Assembly: GCF_007993865.1 (NCBI RefSeq)
Contig: NZ_VIUH01000030.1
Span: forward strand, 1 to 54,213
DNA: 54,213 bases
Reading direction: 5' to 3'
Source: Pseudomonas sp. SJZ079
Lineage (GTDB): Bacteria; Pseudomonadota; Gammaproteobacteria; Pseudomonadales; Pseudomonadaceae
The notes beneath the pieces are model-generated. The model saw nothing but the letters and a program-made list of their open reading frames with translations, was not told the origin of the DNA and did not search any database. Below, piece by piece: positions 26,791 to 35,189 of the stretch. Within the stretch, counting starts at the first letter, position 1; every line of letters begins with the position of its first letter. Position numbers and translations under genes: made by a program.

Positions 26791-28092
26791 ATGAGTACCA
26801 CGACACACGCCTACCGCGCCGCCATCCTGCACAGCATCGCCGACCCGGCCGTGGTCGGCGTCGAACAGTCCTACGAGTATTTCGAGGATGGTCTGCTGCT
26901 GGTCGAGGATGGCCGGGTTGTCCAAGTCGGCCACGCCGCCGACCTGCTGTCCAACCTCAACGGCGTTGACACCACCGAGTACCACGGCGCGTTGATCACC
27001 CCCGGTTTTATCGACACCCATATTCACTACCCACAGACCGGCATGATCGCCTCCTATGGCGAACAACTGCTCGACTGGCTGAACACCTACACCTTCCCCA
27101 CCGAACAGCAGTTCGCCGACAAGGCCCATGCCGCCGACGTGGCGGGCATCTTCCTCAAGGAACTGCTGCGCAATGGCACCACCACCGCGCTGGTGTTCGG
27201 CAGCGTGCACAAACAGTCGGTCGATGCCTTCTTCGAGGCGGCCGAGGCATTGAACCTGCGGATGATCGCCGGCAAGGTGCTGATGGATCGCAACGCCCCG
27301 GACTACCTGACCGATACAGCGGAGTCCGGCTATGCCGACAGCAAGGAACTGATCGAGCGCTGGCACGGCAAAGGCCGCCTGCACTATGCCGTCACTCCGC
27401 GCTTCGCCCCGACCAGCACCCCGGAACAGCTGGCCCTGGCCGGCAAGCTGTATCAGGAATACCCGGGCCTGTACATGCACACCCACCTGTCCGAGAACCG
27501 CAAGGAGATCGAGTGGGTGCAGGAGCTGTTCCCCGAGCGTAAGGGCTATCTGGATGTTTATGACCACTACCAATTGATCGGCGCGCGCTCGGTGTTTGCC
27601 CATGGCGTGCACCTGTGTGACGACGAGTGCAAGCGCCTGGCCGAAACCGGTTCGGCGGTAGCCTTCTGCCCGACCTCTAACCTGTTCCTCGGTAGCGGCC
27701 TGTTCGACCTGCAGAAGCTGGAACAGCATGGCGTACGCGTCGGCCTGGGTACCGACGTCGGTGCCGGTACCAGCTTCTCCCAGCTGCAGTCGCTGAACGA
27801 GGCCTACAAGGTGATGCAGCTGCAGGGCAAGAAGCTCGACCCCTTCAAATCGCTGTACCTGGCGACCCTGGGCGGCGCCCAAGCGCTGTATCTGGACGAC
27901 AAGATCGGTAACTTTGCGAGCGGCAAGGAAGCCGATTTCGTCGTGCTGGACTACCAAGCCACCCCCCTGATCAGCTACCGCATGCAGCAGGCCAAGACGC
28001 TCGCCGAGAAGCTGTTCGCCCTGACCATGCTCGGTGACGACCGTGCGGTGAAGGAAACCTTCGCCGCTGGCCAATCGGTGCATCGACGTTAA
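26791..28092 (+). CDS. guaD: Guanine deaminase
   Basis: This 433-residue amidohydrolase converts guanine to xanthine and ammonia, feeding XdhAB. Zinc-site motifs are intact: FIDTHIHYPQTGMI, the MHTHLSENRKEIEW segment with the HxH ligand, FAHGVHL and GLGTDVGAGTSFSQL with the catalytic Asp. I chose the ATG at 26791 over an in-frame TTG at 26776. It probably shares the xdh transcript, although a REP element separates it from xdhC. A strong bidirectional terminator follows. Confidence 0.97.
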   Translation: MSTTTHAYRAAILHSIADPAVVGVEQSYEYFEDGLLLVEDGRVVQVGHAADLLSNLNGVDTTEYHGALITPGFIDTHIHYPQTGMIASYGEQLLDWLNTYTFPTEQQFADKAHAADVAGIFLKELLRNGTTTALVFGSVHKQSVDAFFEAAEALNLRMIAGKVLMDRNAPDYLTDTAESGYADSKELIERWHGKGRLHYAVTPRFAPTSTPEQLALAGKLYQEYPGLYMHTHLSENRKEIEWVQELFPERKGYLDVYDHYQLIGARSVFAHGVHLCDDECKRLAETGSAVAFCPTSNLFLGSGLFDLQKLEQHGVRVGLGTDVGAGTSFSQLQSLNEAYKVMQLQGKKLDPFKSLYLATLGGAQALYLDDKIGNFASGKEADFVVLDYQATPLISYRMQQAKTLAEKLFALTMLGDDRAVKETFAAGQSVHRR

Positions 28093-28102
28093 GTGAGCAC
28101 AA

Positions 28103-28137
28103 ATAAAAAAAGCCCTGCAACGCAGGGCTTTTTTTAT
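28103..28137. terminator. Bidirectional terminator between guaD and the GntR gene
   Basis: AAAAAAAGCCCTGC-AAC-GCAGGGCTTTTTTT is a symmetric hairpin with A and T tracts on both sides. It can end transcripts from both convergent genes. Confidence 0.93.
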
Positions 28138-28159
28138 TAAGCAGACTTGACCGTGGTAA

Positions 28160-28927
28160 TCACCTATTGGCTGCGTTGCGCCCCGGTTTTTTCTTGGGTT
28201 GCAGCAAGTGCGAGAACACCGCGTGGAGATCGTCCGATGCGCTTTCCTCATCGAGGTTGAGCTTACTGTCGATATGGTCCATGTGGTGCATCATCAGGCT
28301 CACCGCCTTGGCCGTATCGCGCGCTTCGATGGCATCGATCAACTGGTTGTGCTCGTCATAGGAGCAGTGCGCGCGACTACCACTCTCGTACTGAGCGATG
28401 ATCAACGAGGTCTGCGACACCAGGCTGCGCTGGAAGCTGATCAACGGGGCATTCTTCGCCGCCTCAGCCAACTTCAGGTGGAACTCGCCGGACAAGCGAA
28501 TACCCGTCCCCCTGTCGCCACGCGAAAAACTGGCCTGTTCATCCTCGACCATCTGCCGCAGCTCGTTCAGCTGCTCGGCGGTGGCGTGCTCTACCGCCAA
28601 TTCGGTAATGGCGCGCTCGACCATGCGCCGTGCATAGAAAATCTGTCGCGCTTCATCCACGCTCGGACAGGAGACCACTGCGCCACGGTTGGGTCGTAAC
28701 AGCACTACGCCCTCATGGGCCAAGCGCGACAGTGCACGTCGAATGATGGTACGGCTGACGCCGAATATTTCGCCGAGTGCCTCTTCGCTCAGTTTGGTTC
28801 CCGGCGCCAAGCGCTGTTCGAGGATGGCATCGAAGATGTGCGCGTAAACGACATCGTCCTGAGTCCCGGTACGGCTGCTCTTGCCGGCATTCGGCTGCTT
28901 TTTAAGAGGCTGTAATTGTTCGTTCAT
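28160..28927 (-). CDS. GntR-family (FadR/FCD subgroup) transcriptional regulator
   Basis: This 255-residue DNA-binding protein has a basic, flexible first 25 residues, a winged helix-turn-helix (LSEEALGEIFGVSRTIIRRALSRLAHEGVVLLRPNRGAVV, about 46-85) and an all-helical FCD effector domain (about 95-220). The FCD metal ligands are represented by GEFHLKLAE and by His residues in YDEHNQLIDAI and MMHHMDHI. It lies between guaD and the purine permease, matching the GntR gene of the P. aeruginosa purine cluster. Its probable operator is the TTGT-N2-ACAA palindrome found repeatedly from 29 kb rightwards. That pairing is inferred from location and from the short GT/AC core typical of FadR-subgroup sites. 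Confidence 0.92.
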   Translation of the reverse strand: MNEQLQPLKKQPNAGKSSRTGTQDDVVYAHIFDAILEQRLAPGTKLSEEALGEIFGVSRTIIRRALSRLAHEGVVLLRPNRGAVVSCPSVDEARQIFYARRMVERAITELAVEHATAEQLNELRQMVEDEQASFSRGDRGTGIRLSGEFHLKLAEAAKNAPLISFQRSLVSQTSLIIAQYESGSRAHCSYDEHNQLIDAIEARDTAKAVSLMMHHMDHIDSKLNLDEESASDDLHAVFSHLLQPKKKPGRNAANR

Positions 28928-29200
28928 TCTGACTCACGTTAAAGATATCCGGCGGATTCAAGCCGCAGAAAAGGTAGCAGACAAAGGCTAGGAACAGCCA
29001 AACCAAGCATAGAAGCGGAGTGTCCGCCCCTTCAGGGCCGCACCAGAGTGTGTTAGCAGCAAACTCCCTTCTGAGACCGATTCCACGTGGCGTAGCCCAG
29101 CGCAATAGCTCTCAACAGTCTTGACCCTATGACTCTGCTGCGTTCTGCCCCCTATCGGGCCGACAGGCAGTGGCTAAAGCCAGAGGAAAATTCTCGGGCA

Positions 29201-29210
29201 TTGTACACAA
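29201..29210. promoter_or_regulatory. TTGT-N2-ACAA operator, upstream of the GntR gene
   Basis: TTGTACACAA, flanked as ATTGTACACAAT. It lies 274 bases upstream of the GntR regulator start and may be an autoregulatory or distal site. Confidence 0.55.
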
Positions 29211-29568
29211 TATGACCAACTCACACACTAACCACTATGCGTCCTCCAGCTACCCAGGACCGCTGTGCTACTACATCTGTCGCCCCTCCAACGTCTACTC
29301 AAACCTCGGTTAGGTAAATTGATTTCTTATATAAATCCATTTTTTCCTCATAAATCAGCTTAGCGCACCCAGGAGTGCAGATGAACTGGAGGGGAGAAAT
29401 GTATCAAGCAGCTACGCCAAGCTGTCAGCAAAAAAATATGTACTCCTTTGTTTTTATTAGCTTTTATCTAGGTAAACCGACCTGAATCATCGCAAATATT
29501 CGTCTACTTCACGTGCAAAGATTCGATTAGCGCATTATTTGCAACAGTAAAAACATTATTTGCTTTTT

Positions 29569-29578
29569 TTGTATACAA
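29569..29578. promoter_or_regulatory. TTGT-N2-ACAA operator at the purine permease promoter
   Basis: TTGTATACAA, a perfect 10-base palindrome extended to TTTGTATACAAA. It sits just upstream of a CATAAT -10-like element at 29582-29587, so a bound protein would cover the promoter. Confidence 0.7.
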
Positions 29579-29606
29579 ACGCATAATCGGCGCCAGCAAG
29601 ACTTTC

Positions 29607-29620
29607 TGACTCAACGGTCA
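29607..29620. promoter_or_regulatory. RutR-type operator before the purine permease
   Basis: TGAC-TCAACG-GTCA is perfect, extended by one base on each side to CTGAC...GTCAG. It lies 40 bases (centre to centre) downstream of the TTGTATACAA site and near or just after the expected transcription start. Confidence 0.72.
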
Positions 29621-29727
29621 GGAACTAGCCAACAAGCACACCCGAACGCACCACCTCCCTCAGAGAGTCAAACGCGCCCCGCATTGACTCTAGGTGGTAC
29701 ACAACAAGAGATATGAGGAGTACCCCC

Positions 29728-31077
29728 GTGGAAAGCGCTAAACAAGAACAACATGCGATGTACACCCAAGGTCTGGCGAAACGCGGTCTACTCGATCGCT
29801 TTTTCAAGCTGACCGAACACCGTACCAGCGTGAAAACCGAACTACTGGCAGGCCTGACGACGTTCGTCACCATGGCTTACATCATTTTCGTCAACCCCAG
29901 CATCATGGCCAACGCCGGCGTCGATCACGGCGCAGCCTTCGTCGCCACCTGTATCGGTGCCGCACTCGGTTGCTTCCTCATGGGCTTGTACGCCAACTGG
30001 CCAGTCGGCTTGGCGCCGGGCATGGGTTTGAACGCCTTCTTCACTTACACCGTGGTCGGTGAGATGGGCTATAGCTGGCAGATTGCCCTGGGGGCGGTGT
30101 TTATCTCCGGCGTCCTGTTTATGATCATGAGCTTGTCGCGCATCCGCGAATGGCTGCTCAACAGCATCCCGATGAGCTTGCGCTTCGCCATGGGTGCGGG
30201 GGTCGGATTATTCCTCGGCCTGATCGGCCTGAAATCGGCCGGCATCGTCGTCGACAGCCCTGCGACCCTGCTGACCATGGGCTCCTTCGGCGAACCCTCG
30301 GCCCTGCTGGCTGCCGTGTGCTTCCTGCTCATCGCGGTGCTCAGCCACCGCAACGTGTTCGGCGCCATCCTGTTCAGCATGCTCGGCGTCACCGCCATCG
30401 GCTGGTCGCTGGGTCTGGTCGAGTACACTGGCCTGGTGTCGATGCCTCCGAGCCTGGCGCCGACCTTTCTGGCCATGGACATCGCTGGCGCTTTCAACGT
30501 GAGCATGATCAGCGTCATTCTGTCGTTCCTCTTCGTCAACATGTTCGATACCGCTGGCACCCTGATGGGCGTTGCCCACCGCGCCAAACTGGTCGATGAA
30601 GACGGCCAGATCCAGAACCTGTCCAAAGCCCTGAAGGCCGACAGCACCTCCAGCGTGATTGGCGCCATGGTCGGTTGCCCGCCGGTCACCAGTTATGTCG
30701 AAAGTGCCTCGGGCGTTGCTGCCGGCGGCCGTACCGGTCTGACCGCGGTCACCGTCGGCGTACTGTTTCTCGCGGCGATGTTCTTCGCCCCGCTGGCAGG
30801 GATGATTCCGGTATACGCCACCGCCGGCGCGCTGATTTATGTGGCCATGCTGATGATGAGCGGCATGGCCCACATCGACTGGGAAGACCTCACCGATACC
30901 ATCCCCGCCATCGTCACCGTGGTCATGATGCCGCTGACCTTCTCCATCGCCAACGGCATCGCCCTGGGCTTCTTGACCTATGCCACGCTGAAGCTGCTGA
31001 CCGGCCAACGCGACAAGGTCTCCGTCAGCCTGTACGTGCTGTGCATCATCTTTATCGCCAAGTTCGCCTTCCTGTAA
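29728..31077 (+). CDS. NCS2 purine permease, AzgA-like (adenine/guanine/hypoxanthine)
   Basis: This 449-residue inner-membrane proton symporter belongs to the AzgA-like branch of NCS2 (the AdeP/GhxP type). Typical motifs are LAGLTTFVTMAYIIFVNPSIMANAGVD, GMGLNAFFTYTVVG, FLFVNMFDTAGTLMGVAHRA and GCPPVTSYVESASGVAAGGRTGLTAV. About twelve helices are visible. I chose the GTG at 29728, seven bases after AGGAG; the ATG at 29713 lacks a good site and would run through that AGGAG. Uptake of guanine, adenine or hypoxanthine fits guaD and xdhABC. Both operator families lie upstream. Confidence 0.92.
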   Translation: MESAKQEQHAMYTQGLAKRGLLDRFFKLTEHRTSVKTELLAGLTTFVTMAYIIFVNPSIMANAGVDHGAAFVATCIGAALGCFLMGLYANWPVGLAPGMGLNAFFTYTVVGEMGYSWQIALGAVFISGVLFMIMSLSRIREWLLNSIPMSLRFAMGAGVGLFLGLIGLKSAGIVVDSPATLLTMGSFGEPSALLAAVCFLLIAVLSHRNVFGAILFSMLGVTAIGWSLGLVEYTGLVSMPPSLAPTFLAMDIAGAFNVSMISVILSFLFVNMFDTAGTLMGVAHRAKLVDEDGQIQNLSKALKADSTSSVIGAMVGCPPVTSYVESASGVAAGGRTGLTAVTVGVLFLAAMFFAPLAGMIPVYATAGALIYVAMLMMSGMAHIDWEDLTDTIPAIVTVVMMPLTFSIANGIALGFLTYATLKLLTGQRDKVSVSLYVLCIIFIAKFAFL

Positions 31078-31096
31078 GGTTGGCATAGCTGTACCC

Positions 31097-31125
31097 GGCT
31101 CCAGCGTTATGCGCTGGGGCTTTTC
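31097..31125 (+). terminator. Possible terminator after the purine permease
   Basis: GGCTCCAGCG and CGCTGGGGCT pair around TTATG, followed by TTTT. It lies only 20 bases before the LysE-type gene, so it may act as a partial terminator. Confidence 0.6.
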
Positions 31126-31145
31126 CACATCTGGAGAGACCTGTA

Positions 31146-31772
31146 ATGAGCCTGGAAACCTGGTTGCTGTTCAGCAGCGCCGCGCTGATCGTGATTCTGA
31201 TCCCCGGCCCCCTATCGCTGCTGATGGTCAGCAACAGTCTGAATTATGGGCTGCGCCGTTCCTTGCCTGCGTTCCTCGGCGGTGTCAGCGCCTCCATCTG
31301 CCTGCTGAGCGCCTCCGCTCTTGGCCTCGGCGCCCTGCTATTGGCCTCGGAACAGTTGTTTGGCGTGCTGAAAATCGTCGGTGCGCTGTACCTGTTCTAC
31401 CTGGCCTGGCAGAGCTGGCAGGCCTCGCGCCAAGCCGCCAAGCCGGTGAGTAGTGAGGAGCAAGCGGTCAACCCGAGTTTTCGCAGCATGTTCTGGAAGG
31501 CCTTCGGCCTGGGTGCCAGCAACCCCAAGGACATTCTGTTCTTCGCCGCCTTCCTGCCCCAGTTCATCAGCGCCGAGCAAGCGATGTTCAACCAACTGCT
31601 GGTGCTGATTCTGACCTGGGCCGTGCTCGATCTAAGCTGCAAACTGTTCTATGGCCTCAGCGCGCACGGCGCCGCCCGCTACCTGCGTTCCGGCAAAGGT
31701 CAGGTCTGGTTCAACCGGGTCAGTGCCGGGCTATTTGCAGCGGCCGGTAGCGCCTCGTTGCTGAGCCGGTAA
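31146..31772 (+). CDS. LysE/RhtB-family exporter
   Basis: The 208-residue inner-membrane protein has about six helices and the family N-terminus VILIPGPLSLLMVSNSLNYGLRRSLPAFLGG. The central LGASNPKDILFFAAFLPQF motif is typical of LysE/RhtB exporters of amino acids. GGAGAG precedes the ATG. It lies 68 bases after the purine permease and could be partly cotranscribed with it. Some family members export purines, so relief of base analogue or purine excess is conceivable, but amino acid export is the default assumption. Confidence 0.87.
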   Translation: MSLETWLLFSSAALIVILIPGPLSLLMVSNSLNYGLRRSLPAFLGGVSASICLLSASALGLGALLLASEQLFGVLKIVGALYLFYLAWQSWQASRQAAKPVSSEEQAVNPSFRSMFWKAFGLGASNPKDILFFAAFLPQFISAEQAMFNQLLVLILTWAVLDLSCKLFYGLSAHGAARYLRSGKGQVWFNRVSAGLFAAAGSASLLSR

Positions 31773-32266
31773 TTCCAGTCAACGAATCCCGCCAACGCCA
31801 TCGTTGTTTCCCGGATTAGCGGCATCGCTACCAAGTTGCCGTCGCCGGCGTCGACTCGGCCGAGTGCTCTCGCTCGGCCCAACGCTCGCCATCCGCCTTG
31901 ACCACACCCCAGACACTCACCGCCGCGGCCAGCGCGCACTCCGCCTCGCTACAACCCCAGCCCGACATCAGGACCTAAGCGCCCTGCATCCCTCTGCATC
32001 CTTGGTAACGGCCACGGTTCGACATCGGCACGACGCAATGCGCGCGGTCGATCGAACGAGCGTCGCGCCCAGCAGAAACAACGCGCCGTAGCACTGCAGA
32101 CAAACCCGGGAAACTTCGTCGGCAGCCAGTTCAGCCGCCAGGAAGTGGCCACGGGCGAGTATGGACAAAAAAATCTATTGCAGACGATAAAGCCCGCTCC
32201 CATGCTGCCGACAAATATCGGCGCACCCTCCTCCGACCGTATCGCCCTTCGACCAAGGAACACCGG
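31773..32266. other. 494-base stretch without a supported gene
   Basis: GC-rich sequence with only overlapping short frames on both strands. None has a ribosome site or a recognisable product, and I see no hairpin or operator of the two families found nearby. The MCP promoter should lie in the last 100 bases. Confidence 0.4.
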
Positions 32267-34213
32267 ATGAACATAAAACAAAAATTGACCTGGGCCTTCG
32301 CCATCATTGCCTGCGTACCGATCATGCTGGTCGCGGTCATGGTCATTTTCAATCTACGCAGCGATGCACGGAGCCAATTCGTCGACGGCAGTGACCGCGA
32401 GATTCGCCAAGTCGAGAACGCCATGCAGCTGTTCTTCGACGGCATTAGCCAGAACGTCGAATACCTGGCCAAGCACCCCCTGATCACTGGCATCGACGGC
32501 AGCCTCAAGCAGTATGTCAGTGCTGATGCGGCCAGCCTTCCGCTGGGTGAGTACGGCGAACAAGTTCTGGCGCTTTTCACCCGCTTTGCCGCCGACCATC
32601 CGGGCTATGCCTATATCACCACCGGTAGCATCGACGGCGGCTACGTCAGCTGGCCCGACGACGCCAAACTGAGCAATTACGACCCGCGCAAGCGCCCCTG
32701 GTATCAGACCGGCATGGCCAATCCAGGCAAGACTGTGCGCACCGAAGCGTACGCCTGGGCAGCGGATAACGCGGTGCTGGTCGGCAGCGTCCGCAGCGTC
32801 ACCAACACCCTGGGCAATCCGGGCGGGGTGATCGGCATCGACGTGTCGCTCAACCAGCTCACCAACATAGTCAAAGAGATCAAGCTAGGTGCAAGCGGTT
32901 ACCTGATGCTGATGGAGAACAACGGCACCGTGCTGGTCGACCCTAGCCAGCCCGAGCACAACTTCAAAAAGCTCAGCGAACTCGGTGGTGGTTATGCGGA
33001 CCTGGCCAAGGCCCAGAAAGGCCTGGTCGAGGTGGAGCTCAATGGCGAGCGCTACATGGCCAACGTCTGGCCGTCGGAGCGACTGGGCTGGCGCTTCATC
33101 GGCCTGATCCGCCAGGACGATGTGATGAGCAACGTGACTCATCTGACCTGGATTATCGTCGGCATGGCGGCACTGCTGGCCTTGATCTTCGCCTTCGTCG
33201 GCGCGAGCTTTGCCGGTTTGATCGTTAGTCCGATTCGCGCCGTGGCCTCCGGCCTGGAAGGGATCGCCCAGGGCGAAGGGGATCTGACCCATTCCCTGAC
33301 GATCCGCGGACAGGATGAAACCGCGCAACTGGCCGGCTGGTTCAATCAGTTCCTCGCGAGCATTCGCCAACTGATTCTGAATATCGGCCAGGCTGCCCAG
33401 CAGATCCACCAGACATCAGGCACTTCGGCCAAAGTGTCCGGAGATATGGCGGAAGTCGCCGGACGTCAGCGTGAGTCGGTCGACATGGTTTCCACCGCGT
33501 TTCACGAGATGGTGGCCACGGCCAACGAAGTGGCGCGTTCCTGTAATCAGGCCGCCGAATCCGCCGACCAGGGGCAACGGCAGGCACGCGAAGGGCAACA
33601 GCAAATCGATAGCGCCGTAAGCAGCGTCGAGCAGCTAAGCCGCGAAATCTCCCAGTCTGCCGCGGCCATGCAGCAACTGGAGCAGGACAACAACAATATC
33701 CAATCGATTCTCGGCACCATCCGCTCCATCGCCGAGCAGACCAACCTGCTGGCCCTGAACGCGGCCATCGAGGCCGCCCGAGCCGGCGAACAGGGCCGTG
33801 GTTTCGCCGTGGTGGCCGACGAAGTGCGGGCCCTGGCCAAACGCACTGCCGACTCAACGGCGGAAATCGATGGTTTGCTGAGTAACCTGGCGCAACGCAC
33901 TCGGCAGATGGCCAAACAGATGCATGCCAGCCTGGAGGTGTCGCAGCACACTGTCACCAGCATCAATCAGGCGAGTTCGCGCTTCGACCTTATCCGCGAG
34001 TCAGTCGATGTGATCCGCGACATGAACGCGCAGATCGCCACCGCCGCCGAGGAACAGCATCAGGTGGCCGAAGACATCAATCGACACATCAGCCAGATCC
34101 ATGGCGATGCGCAACTGGCGGCCAACCTGGCGGAGTCGGCGCGCGGCGACTCGCACAGCCTCGCCAACCTGTCCGAGGAGCTCAACGGCCTGGTGCATCG
34201 TTTCCGTACATAA
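32267..34213 (+). CDS. Chemoreceptor with dCache sensor domain, candidate purine receptor
   Basis: This 648-residue transmembrane chemoreceptor has helix 1 at about 8-28, a double-Cache periplasmic domain at about 35-290, helix 2 at about 298-320, HAMP, and a cytoplasmic domain with the tip IRSIAEQTNLLALNAAIEAARAGEQGRGFAVVADEVRALA. The ligand pocket region contains YDPRKRPWY, the Y-x4-R-x-WY pattern of dCache_1 sensors for amino acids and related ligands, and IGIDVSL at the pocket's far side. It sits between purine uptake and urate degradation genes, so a purine ligand (as for McpH of P. putida) is plausible but inferred only from context. There is no C-terminal pentapeptide. Confidence 0.9.
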   Translation: MNIKQKLTWAFAIIACVPIMLVAVMVIFNLRSDARSQFVDGSDREIRQVENAMQLFFDGISQNVEYLAKHPLITGIDGSLKQYVSADAASLPLGEYGEQVLALFTRFAADHPGYAYITTGSIDGGYVSWPDDAKLSNYDPRKRPWYQTGMANPGKTVRTEAYAWAADNAVLVGSVRSVTNTLGNPGGVIGIDVSLNQLTNIVKEIKLGASGYLMLMENNGTVLVDPSQPEHNFKKLSELGGGYADLAKAQKGLVEVELNGERYMANVWPSERLGWRFIGLIRQDDVMSNVTHLTWIIVGMAALLALIFAFVGASFAGLIVSPIRAVASGLEGIAQGEGDLTHSLTIRGQDETAQLAGWFNQFLASIRQLILNIGQAAQQIHQTSGTSAKVSGDMAEVAGRQRESVDMVSTAFHEMVATANEVARSCNQAAESADQGQRQAREGQQQIDSAVSSVEQLSREISQSAAAMQQLEQDNNNIQSILGTIRSIAEQTNLLALNAAIEAARAGEQGRGFAVVADEVRALAKRTADSTAEIDGLLSNLAQRTRQMAKQMHASLEVSQHTVTSINQASSRFDLIRESVDVIRDMNAQIATAAEEQHQVAEDINRHISQIHGDAQLAANLAESARGDSHSLANLSEELNGLVHRFRT

Positions 34214-34349
34214 GTAGAGCGCGCCTGGCGGCGCGCAGGGAGCCGCTGTCGGCGGGACTGCACGCATACCTGGCTGCCCGCCAACCAACAGCGCCGCATA
34301 TTCACAGCCGTACACCTCGCTGGCGACCTGGCGGAAACCCGTTACAACG

Positions 34350-34382
34350 CAATAAAAAAAAGCCCGCAGTGTCGGCGGGCTA
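34350..34382 (-). terminator. Terminator of hiuH
   Basis: AGCCCGC and GCGGGCT pair around a seven-base loop, followed by eight T on the minus strand. It lies between the convergent MCP gene and hiuH. Confidence 0.9.
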
Positions 34383-34422
34383 AGGACTCTCTAATCGAGC
34401 CAGAGGGTTACAAGCATTCGCT

Positions 34423-34776
34423 TCAGCTACCGCGATACGTGGAATAGCTGTATGGAGAGATCAGCAGCGGTACATGGTAGTGATCCTGCCCGGCATCAAT
34501 GCCGAAACGCAGCACCACCACATCGAGAAAAGCCGGATCAGGCAGCGCCACACCACGGGCGCGATAATAGTCGCCCGCGTGGAAGTGCAACTGGTAGACC
34601 CCACTGCGGTAGTCATCGCCTTGCAAAATAGGCCCATCGCAACGGCCATCGTCGTTGGTCACCACCGTGGTGACCAGCTCTTGCTGCCCCCCCTCGATCC
34701 GATACAACTCAACCTTGATCGCACTGCCAGGGCAGCCGTGCGCAGCGTCTAGAACATGTGTCGTTAGTCGTCCCAT
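34423..34776 (-). CDS. hiuH: 5-hydroxyisourate hydrolase
   Basis: This 117-residue transthyretin-like enzyme hydrolyses 5-hydroxyisourate to OHCU, the second step of urate breakdown. Family landmarks are intact: LTTHVLDAAHGCPG at the N-terminus (His in the active site), the Arg-containing middle strand, HYHVPLLISPYSYSTYRGS at the C-terminus with the diagnostic YRGS tetrapeptide. There is no signal peptide, so it is cytosolic. It is transcribed away from puuE, with TTGT-N2-ACAA palindromes in the shared region. Confidence 0.97.
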   Translation of the reverse strand: MGRLTTHVLDAAHGCPGSAIKVELYRIEGGQQELVTTVVTNDDGRCDGPILQGDDYRSGVYQLHFHAGDYYRARGVALPDPAFLDVVVLRFGIDAGQDHYHVPLLISPYSYSTYRGS

Positions 34777-34925
34777 TGGTTATGGGCATCTACAGCGGCA
34801 AAGGCCCCGCAGACGCCTCACCTCCTCTACTTGTGTTGAATTCAGCAGGTCGCGCAGGCTTTGCTAGCCTCGACGTGACAGCAGAATAACACGACACAGA
34901 CAATACAAGACAATTTTTTAGATTT

Positions 34926-34935
34926 TTGTACACAA
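34926..34935. promoter_or_regulatory. TTGT-N2-ACAA operator on the hiuH side
   Basis: TTGTACACAA, within an AT-rich block about 150 bases upstream of hiuH. It is a candidate site for the GntR/FCD regulator. Confidence 0.62.
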
Positions 34936-35083
34936 TTAATTCATCTCCACTGCCTGGAGCCTAAGCCATTGCTCCACCCAGCTAACACAGTGGCCTGGGC
35001 AAAGCCCACGCGCCCGCCAGGAGACCTGGGCACCGTGACAGTTGCTCGGCGCAGCTTATTTAGCAAAAAAGATAATTTTTAGA

Positions 35084-35114
35084 TTTACAAACCACAACTC
35101 ATTTTGTATACAAT
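35084..35114 (+). promoter_or_regulatory. puuE promoter overlapped by a TTGT-N2-ACAA operator
   Basis: TTTACA (35084-35089) and TATACA (35107-35112) are 17 bases apart and resemble a sigma-70 promoter. The palindrome TTGTATACAA at 35104-35113 covers the -10, which suggests repression of the puuE operon. Confidence 0.6.
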
Positions 35115-35189
35115 TACTCATCACGGTCGCCAGCCCTGAAATCCAAGGGCTACCTAATGGCCGCAACGACGTTAAGAAGGAAGACTGCA

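Larger units (their letters stand above)
28928..29727. other. 800-base intergenic region with operators
   Basis: There is no supported gene between the GntR regulator and the permease. The right half is AT-rich and holds two TTGT-N2-ACAA palindromes and one TGAC-N6-GTCA palindrome. The left 250 bases hold nothing I can name beyond the GntR gene's own upstream region. Confidence 0.5.
34777..35189. other. Divergent hiuH/puuE control region
   Basis: AT-rich blocks at both ends each carry one TTGT-N2-ACAA palindrome. I see no TGAC-N6-GTCA site here, so this pair of operons may answer only to the second regulator. No gene is supported. Confidence 0.6.

Noticed and set aside
28160..28927. The GntR protein as a general fatty-acid FadR
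   Set aside because: Only the FCD subgroup is shared. Its location in the purine cluster and the operator distribution favour a purine regulator.
31804..32091. 95-codon frame between the LysE-type and MCP genes
   Set aside because: Arg/His-rich composition typical of non-coding GC-rich DNA, with no ribosome site and competing frames on both strands.
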